64,000 bases of DNA, from contig NZ_FQZD01000007.1 in the NCBI RefSeq assembly GCF_900141835.1, positions 160,671-224,670 of the forward strand, in the 5' to 3' direction. Positions within the stretch are counted from its first letter, which is position 1; the number at the start of each line of letters is the position of its first letter. The notes under the pieces were generated by a model. The model did no database searches and was not told the DNA's origin. It worked only from the letters and a program-made list of their open reading frames with translations. The translations under genes and the position numbers were made by a program. This document shows positions 59,323 to 64,000 of this stretch, in pieces. This stretch comes from Propionispora hippei DSM 15287. GTDB lineage: Bacteria > Bacillota > Negativicutes > Propionisporales > Propionisporaceae.

Positions 59323-60581
59323 ATATGTTTATTCGGACACTTCGCCGGTTGACTATATTTATTTCCCTGGTATTTCTGCTGATTTTCGGTATGTATATAT
59401 TGGTGCTGTACGGGTACTTTTCTCACCGGTTATTTGATAATATTGATGAAGCGATGCGGATTCATGCCAATTCTTTCCGGCTGGTGGACGGGGAACCTGT
59501 CGCTATAGGCCAGCCGATTTTCGATCCGCGGATCGTGCTGCTTTTAAGAGGGGACGATGGCCGGACGATTGATTTAAATCCGTACAGGACTCCCCGGGAA
59601 TTGGCGCATCTTAGAGAGATTACTGCGACTGTGGAAACCGGCGAACTGCAGATGAGGGAATATGCGGGGCATACCTACCGGATGATGCGCTGGCCCTATG
59701 CTTATGACCCGCAGTATAATGCGGACCGGAGCTTCCGGCTGCAGTCGGTGATTGTAGTCAGCATTGTGGATTCGGAAGTACAATTGTTGAACAATCTACT
59801 GTGGATTTCTTTATTGGGGGTCACTACCGGGACCTGTTGTATTGTTCTGGCCAGCTATTTTATTGCCCGCCGGGCTATGGTGCCTGTGCAAACTGCCTGG
59901 GAACGGCAGCGGCAGTTCGTAGCCGATGCTTCCCATGAATTGCGTTCGCCGGTGACCGGTATTTACAGCAACGCGGAACTGCTTTTGCGCCATCCTGAGC
60001 ATAGTGTGCAGGAAGAGAGCCGCCGCATATACTCAATCATGAAAGAAGCAATGCGCATGACCCGTTTGATCAGCAGCCTGCTTACCCTGGCCCGGGCCGA
60101 CGCCAACACGGAAATGCCGATGACGGTGATTTCGGTCAGTGAAGTTGTTGGCGAGGTGCTGGAGCTCTTTACTGCGGTTGGAGAAGCCCAGGGAATTGAC
60201 TGTGTGGCCGAAGTAAAGCCGGGAATCCGGGCGCGGGGCAATAAGGACCGGCTCCACCAATTATTGGTTATCTTACTGGACAATGCCTTTAAATATACTC
60301 AACAGGGCGGGTCGGTCGTTGTTACCTGCCGCCAGGAGGGCAGGCAGGTACTGCTGTCGGTCCGCGATACGGGAATTGGCATGGCGCCGGAGCTTTTGCC
60401 ACGTATTTTTGACCGGTTTTTCCGGGCAGATAAAACCCGCAGCCGGGAAACGGGAGGAACCGGTCTGGGCTTAGCGATAGCCAAGTGGATTGTGGATATG
60501 CACGGCGGGAAGCTTCAGGTAGCCAGTAAACCGGGTGAGGGCACAATATTTACCGTTTTTTTGCAGGCGGAAAAAGCATAA
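59319..60581 (+). CDS. Sensor histidine kinase
   Basis: A 420-residue membrane kinase. Two helices (about 10-35 and 158-182) flank an extracytoplasmic sensor domain. The cytoplasmic part has the H-box ADASHELRSPVTGIYS with the phosphorylated histidine near 206, N-box LDNAFKYT, G1 DTGIGMA, F-box and G2 GTGLGLAIAKW. It overlaps the response-regulator gene. The signal is not evident; the position beside sigma, anti-sigma and SIMPL genes suggests the envelope. Confidence 0.93.
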   Translation: MNMFIRTLRRLTIFISLVFLLIFGMYILVLYGYFSHRLFDNIDEAMRIHANSFRLVDGEPVAIGQPIFDPRIVLLLRGDDGRTIDLNPYRTPRELAHLREITATVETGELQMREYAGHTYRMMRWPYAYDPQYNADRSFRLQSVIVVSIVDSEVQLLNNLLWISLLGVTTGTCCIVLASYFIARRAMVPVQTAWERQRQFVADASHELRSPVTGIYSNAELLLRHPEHSVQEESRRIYSIMKEAMRMTRLISSLLTLARADANTEMPMTVISVSEVVGEVLELFTAVGEAQGIDCVAEVKPGIRARGNKDRLHQLLVILLDNAFKYTQQGGSVVVTCRQEGRQVLLSVRDTGIGMAPELLPRIFDRFFRADKTRSRETGGTGLGLAIAKWIVDMHGGKLQVASKPGEGTIFTVFLQAEKA

Positions 60582-60668
60582 CCGGTAAAAGAATACTATA
60601 TTTCATAATTTATTTGTCGAGAATGGCAGGGAAAAGCAAAAGCACAGAGAAATATAATCGCTAACTTA

Positions 60669-60832
60669 GGTAAGCACTGATTAATTCACACTGCGCGTCC
60701 TGACGGATCTTTTTCCGCCTGACTGCGTCAGCAAAACCTTGCAATAGGGGCCACTATTACTGCGGTTTTGCTTCCTTGCCAGCCGAAAAAATCTCTCACC
60801 AGGCCGGTTCATTTAATCAGTGCTTACCTAGC
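60669..60832. repeat. MITE-like repeat, copy C (inverted)
   Basis: About 160 bp between the histidine kinase and hemerythrin genes, in the opposite orientation to copies A and B. The terminal inverted repeat is perfect for 16 bp (GGTAAGCACTGATTAA / TTAATCAGTGCTTACC) and TA flanks both ends. It is the best-preserved copy. It provides the upstream sequence of the hemerythrin gene but no coding sequence. Confidence 0.88.
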
Positions 60833-60872
60833 AAATTGGGTTAATAAGACAAATAAAAGGGGTTTGGGAAAT

Positions 60873-61292
60873 ATGCCGTTTATCGAATGGAACGAGGAAA
60901 TGGTATTTCAGATTGATGATATTGACGCTCATCACGAAAAGCTGGTTGATCTAATCAATACTCTGTATGAGCGGGTTTTTGAATGCGAGAATCTTGAACA
61001 GGAACGGGAACTGACAGGCCATATTTTACGGGAGCTAAGAGATTACGCTGTGTACCATTTTTCGGCGGAAGAGGAATTGTTGATAAAATGTAATTACCCG
61101 GCATACCGGGAACATAAGCGGGAGCATGATCAGTTCGTTTCCCGGGTGGGCGAGCTTTCTGAAGAATATTCCAGAGGCGAGCCGGTCCTTTCCTTTCCAA
61201 CGTTTATGTTCCTCAAGAATTGGTTGGTCGATCATATATTGCGCAAAGATAGTGATTATGTCGCCTATGTAAAAACGGACACTGTGCTTTGA
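60873..61292 (+). CDS. Bacteriohemerythrin
   Basis: A 139-residue non-heme di-iron oxygen-binding protein. Ligands are all present: His21 (DAHHEKL), His62 and Glu66 (YHFSAEEE), His81 and His85 (REHKREHDQF), His121 and Asp126 (DHILRKDSDY). ATG 60873 is used; the frame is open into MITE copy C but that is not coding. Such proteins scavenge or sense oxygen in anaerobes. It sits alone, 41 bases after the repeat. Confidence 0.93.
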   Translation: MPFIEWNEEMVFQIDDIDAHHEKLVDLINTLYERVFECENLEQERELTGHILRELRDYAVYHFSAEEELLIKCNYPAYREHKREHDQFVSRVGELSEEYSRGEPVLSFPTFMFLKNWLVDHILRKDSDYVAYVKTDTVL

Positions 61293-61370
61293 TGGCAAAA
61301 TTCGACGAATTTTGCTAGAGAGGAATTGACAGGCTGACGGCAGACTGCTACAATAAGTCACATGTAAATA

Positions 61371-61440
61371 TTCTCGTATAATTTTGGGGATAGGGCCCAG
61401 AAGTTTCTACCGGCAACCGTAAATTGCCTGTCTACGAGTG
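61371..61440 (+). ncRNA. Guanine-type purine riboswitch
   Basis: Conserved core sequence: CTCGTATAATTTTGGGGATA, then AAGTTTCTACCGG, and GTCTACGAG closing the P1 stem (CTCGTA 61373-61378 with TACGAG 61433-61438). The discriminating base before the final TAC is C, so guanine is the ligand. It controls xpt and pbuX. The 61293-61370 stretch before it shows only the expected promoter region. Confidence 0.95.
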
Positions 61441-61539
61441 AAAGTGTACCTGAGGTTCCACATGGTTGGGATTTTTTTATTTCCCGCCACGGCTGCGACC
61501 GGGTGGTATCAGTGGTTAACACTACACCGAAGGGGATAA

Positions 61540-61610
61540 AAGCCCTGGCGGGGGACATTTCGCTCATGTTTCATTACGGCGAGGGTCTCCTGTCAGGGCT
61601 TTTTTTATTA
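61540..61610 (+). terminator. Riboswitch-controlled terminator before xpt
   Basis: AGCCCTGGCGGGGGAC (61541-61556) pairs with GTCTCCTGTCAGGGCT (61585-61600) around a long loop, followed by TTTTTTT. It lies 100 bases after the guanine aptamer and 100 bases before xpt. Confidence 0.8.
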
Positions 61611-61700
61611 ACGGAGCAGCGTTTTGTTCCTCGGCTATCAACAACTGGCCGGTCGATTCCGTTGGACCGGCAATGCGCGTTCGTTAACCCCGAGACATAA

Positions 61701-62288
<588 letters not shown>

Positions 62289-62334
62289 AATTACCGGTCT
62301 TGTTGATTTTTTTGTTATTAAATAGGAGGTTATT

Positions 62335-63636
62335 ATGAAACAAACCAATGGAAAAACCCTGTTGCTTGGCGCGCAACATGTGCTCGCTATGTATGCCGGC
62401 GCGATTATCGTGCCGTTGATTGTTGGCGGGGCTTTAAAACTGGACGCCACACAAATGAGCTACATCATTGCCGCCGATTTGCTGACCTCGGGAATCGCCA
62501 CCTTACTCCAGGCTTGGCGGAATCCCTTTTTCGGCATTGGCCTGCCGGTCGTGCTGGGCTGTACGTTTACCGCCGTGTTTCCCATGATCAGTATCGGCGG
62601 CCAGTACGGACTGACGGCTATGTATGGCTCGATCATCTGTTCCGGTCTGTTTGTCGTTCTTATAGCTAATTATTTTTCCAAGCTGGTCAAATTTTTCCCA
62701 CCCGTGGTAACCGGCTCAGTGGTGACTATTATCGGCGTTACGCTGGTGCCTGTGGCCATTAACAATATGGCCGGCGGTGTGGGCAGCCCGGACTTTGGTT
62801 CACTGACCAATTTCGCCCTGGCCTTTGGCACGTTATTATTTATTATTCTGGTCAACCGGTTTACCCGGGGCTTTATCCGCTCTATTTCCGTATTGTTGGG
62901 CCTCATTGCCGGTACTCTGGCTGCCGGTCTTATGGGAACGGTATCACTGGGCAGTGTAGCTCAGGCTTCCTGGTTTAACCTGGTTACGCCGCTTTACTTC
63001 GGTGTGCCTACCTTTGAGCCGAGTGCCGTGATTACGATGATCATTGTAGCCGTTGTTAGTATGATTGAATCGACCGGCGTGTTTATGGCATTGGGTGAGA
63101 TTTGCAAACGGGATTTGTCAGAGAACGATCTGGCACGGGGTTACCGGGCCGAAGGTCTGGCCGTTATGCTTGGCGGACTGTTTAATTCCTTCCCCTATAC
63201 GACTTTCTCTCAGAATGTGGGCCTGGTGCAGCTTTCTAATTCCAAAACGGCCAATGTGACCATTGTTGCCGGAGGTATGTTGATTTTGTTAGGCTTTATT
63301 CCTAAATTCGCCGCTTTGGCGATGATTATACCCAGTGCCGTGCTGGGCGGTGCCATGATTGCCATGTTTGGCATTGTGGTGGCTTCCGGTATTAGAATGC
63401 TGAGCAAGGTCGATTTTACCAGCAATGAGAATTTACTGGTTATCGCCTGTTCGGTGACCTTAGGCTTAGGCGTGACTGTAGTGCCCAACCTGTTTGTCAA
63501 GTTGCCGCCGCTGCTTAAGATGTTTTTTGAAAATGGCATTGTAACCGGCGCGCTGACAGCGGTCATCTTGAATATCCTTTTAAACATGACAGCCGGAAAA
63601 AGCGTGACGCAGCCCAAGTTGACGGCGCACGGATAA
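62335..63636 (+). CDS. pbuX: Xanthine/uracil permease (NCS2 family)
   Basis: A 433-residue inner-membrane symporter with about 12-14 helices of the nucleobase-cation symporter-2 family. Landmarks: LLLGAQHVLAMYAGAIIVPLIVG, GLPVVLGCTFTAV, FFPPVVTGSVVTIIGVTLVPV, and the family motif region SMIESTGVFMALG and FPYTTFSQNVGLVQLS. Position after xpt and under a guanine riboswitch makes xanthine the substrate. AGGAGG precedes the ATG. A terminator-like hairpin follows. Confidence 0.93.
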   Translation: MKQTNGKTLLLGAQHVLAMYAGAIIVPLIVGGALKLDATQMSYIIAADLLTSGIATLLQAWRNPFFGIGLPVVLGCTFTAVFPMISIGGQYGLTAMYGSIICSGLFVVLIANYFSKLVKFFPPVVTGSVVTIIGVTLVPVAINNMAGGVGSPDFGSLTNFALAFGTLLFIILVNRFTRGFIRSISVLLGLIAGTLAAGLMGTVSLGSVAQASWFNLVTPLYFGVPTFEPSAVITMIIVAVVSMIESTGVFMALGEICKRDLSENDLARGYRAEGLAVMLGGLFNSFPYTTFSQNVGLVQLSNSKTANVTIVAGGMLILLGFIPKFAALAMIIPSAVLGGAMIAMFGIVVASGIRMLSKVDFTSNENLLVIACSVTLGLGVTVVPNLFVKLPPLLKMFFENGIVTGALTAVILNILLNMTAGKSVTQPKLTAHG

Positions 63637-63650
63637 GCAAAACGGTCCTT

Positions 63651-63695
63651 ATAACTCAACCCTGACTCCTCAATAACGCCAGGGTTGAATTCGTT
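63651..63695 (+). terminator. Terminator after pbuX
   Basis: AACTCAACCCTG pairs with CAGGGTTGAATT (one mismatch) around a 15-base loop, with a short T-run. It lies 15 bases after the permease stop. Confidence 0.6.
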
Positions 63696-64000
63696 AAATG
63701 AAAAGGTAAGTTCAAGAATGGGTCAAAGCATGGAGAATGCAAGAATAAGGTCAACTCATTTCACTTTACGAAGGAGAAAAAAGGCTGTATAATGCCACTA
63801 AGAAGCTGCATTGCCCTGTTTTTCTACAAGGGAAAGAGACATCTGAAACAGCGTGCAAAACTGAATTCCACATGTCGTTGTCGTGTAGGACTAAATTCGG
63901 CAGTGAATTCCCCCGCATAATGAGTGTTATTTTAAGAGTGATGGTTTAAGAGTGACCTCGTCGGGAGGAATGGCAACCAGTTTCAGAAGGTCATGCAACT
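63696..64000. other. Unexplained intergenic end of the window
   Basis: No open frame with a ribosome-binding site is seen. TTTAAGAGTGA occurs twice within about 15 bases (near 63930-63955), and GAATTC-containing blocks recur near 63870 and 63905. AAAACTGAATTCC near 63860 recalls insertion-sequence end regions. This may be the edge of a mobile element beyond the window, but that is a weak guess. Confidence 0.3.

Overview
The window looks like the chromosome of an anaerobic, endospore-forming, diderm Firmicute of the Negativicutes, most likely a member of the Sporomusaceae. Three things support this. There is a TonB-dependent outer-membrane receptor with a PepSY membrane partner, which implies an outer membrane. 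There are spore-coat (CotF-type) genes. The riboswitches, Shine-Dalgarno sites and LevR/mannose-PTS architecture are of Firmicutes type. The genus is not proven by the sequence, and no rRNA or tRNA gene was recognised.

Layout. 1-2.6 kb: the end of a glucitol-type PTS operon (srlB fragment, gutM), a glycerol-1-phosphate-dehydrogenase-like enzyme and a glucosamine-6-phosphate-deaminase-like enzyme. 2.8-8.8 kb: small accessory genes (DUF3887, VOC, SDR plus Crp/Fnr regulator, GyrI-like, methyltransferase) and an IS3-type remnant. 9-18.3 kb: an AraG/AraH/AraF-like sugar ABC importer, an aldose-epimerase-like protein, an AraC regulator and a giant DUF5107-TPR protein. 18.4-20.8 kb: glycogen phosphorylase. 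20.9-24 kb: a 52-residue membrane protein and a TetR regulator that share an operator, a PAS-like protein, glutathione peroxidase and a GntR regulator. 24.4-28.6 kb: taurine-pyruvate aminotransferase with a taurine-type ABC importer. 28.9-32.1 kb: an acyltransferase, a DUF1874 protein of the anti-CRISPR/ring-nuclease family, two spore-coat genes and a secreted protein. 32.3-36.2 kb: a PepSY protein and a TonB receptor broken by one in-frame stop, behind a cobalamin riboswitch. 36.5-44.2 kb: an ABC exporter, then a LevR-type sigma-54 activator and the mannose-family PTS operon it should control. 44.6-48.7 kb: a DapF homologue in which both catalytic cysteines are serine, an AraC regulator, a LysE exporter and a PaaK-like ligase. 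48.9-52.2 kb: an attenuated three-gene cassette (DUF1858/substrate-binding fusion, HypB/UreG-like GTPase, soluble ABC ATPase). 52.3-55.7 kb: nadABC. 55.9-60.6 kb: an ECF sigma factor with a putative anti-sigma, a SIMPL protein and a two-component system. 60.9-63.6 kb: hemerythrin, then xpt-pbuX behind a guanine riboswitch.

The strongest candidates for something undescribed are: the cytoplasmic-looking cassette at 49.2-52.2 kb with its switch-like leader; the stand-alone DUF1874 ring-nuclease homologue, which keeps His47, Arg66, Arg85 and Glu88; the double-serine DapF homologue; and a roughly 165-bp mobile repeat (MITE) present in three copies with matching terminal inverted repeats and TA flanks on two of them. 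All calls come from reading the sequence and from family knowledge. No database search was run.
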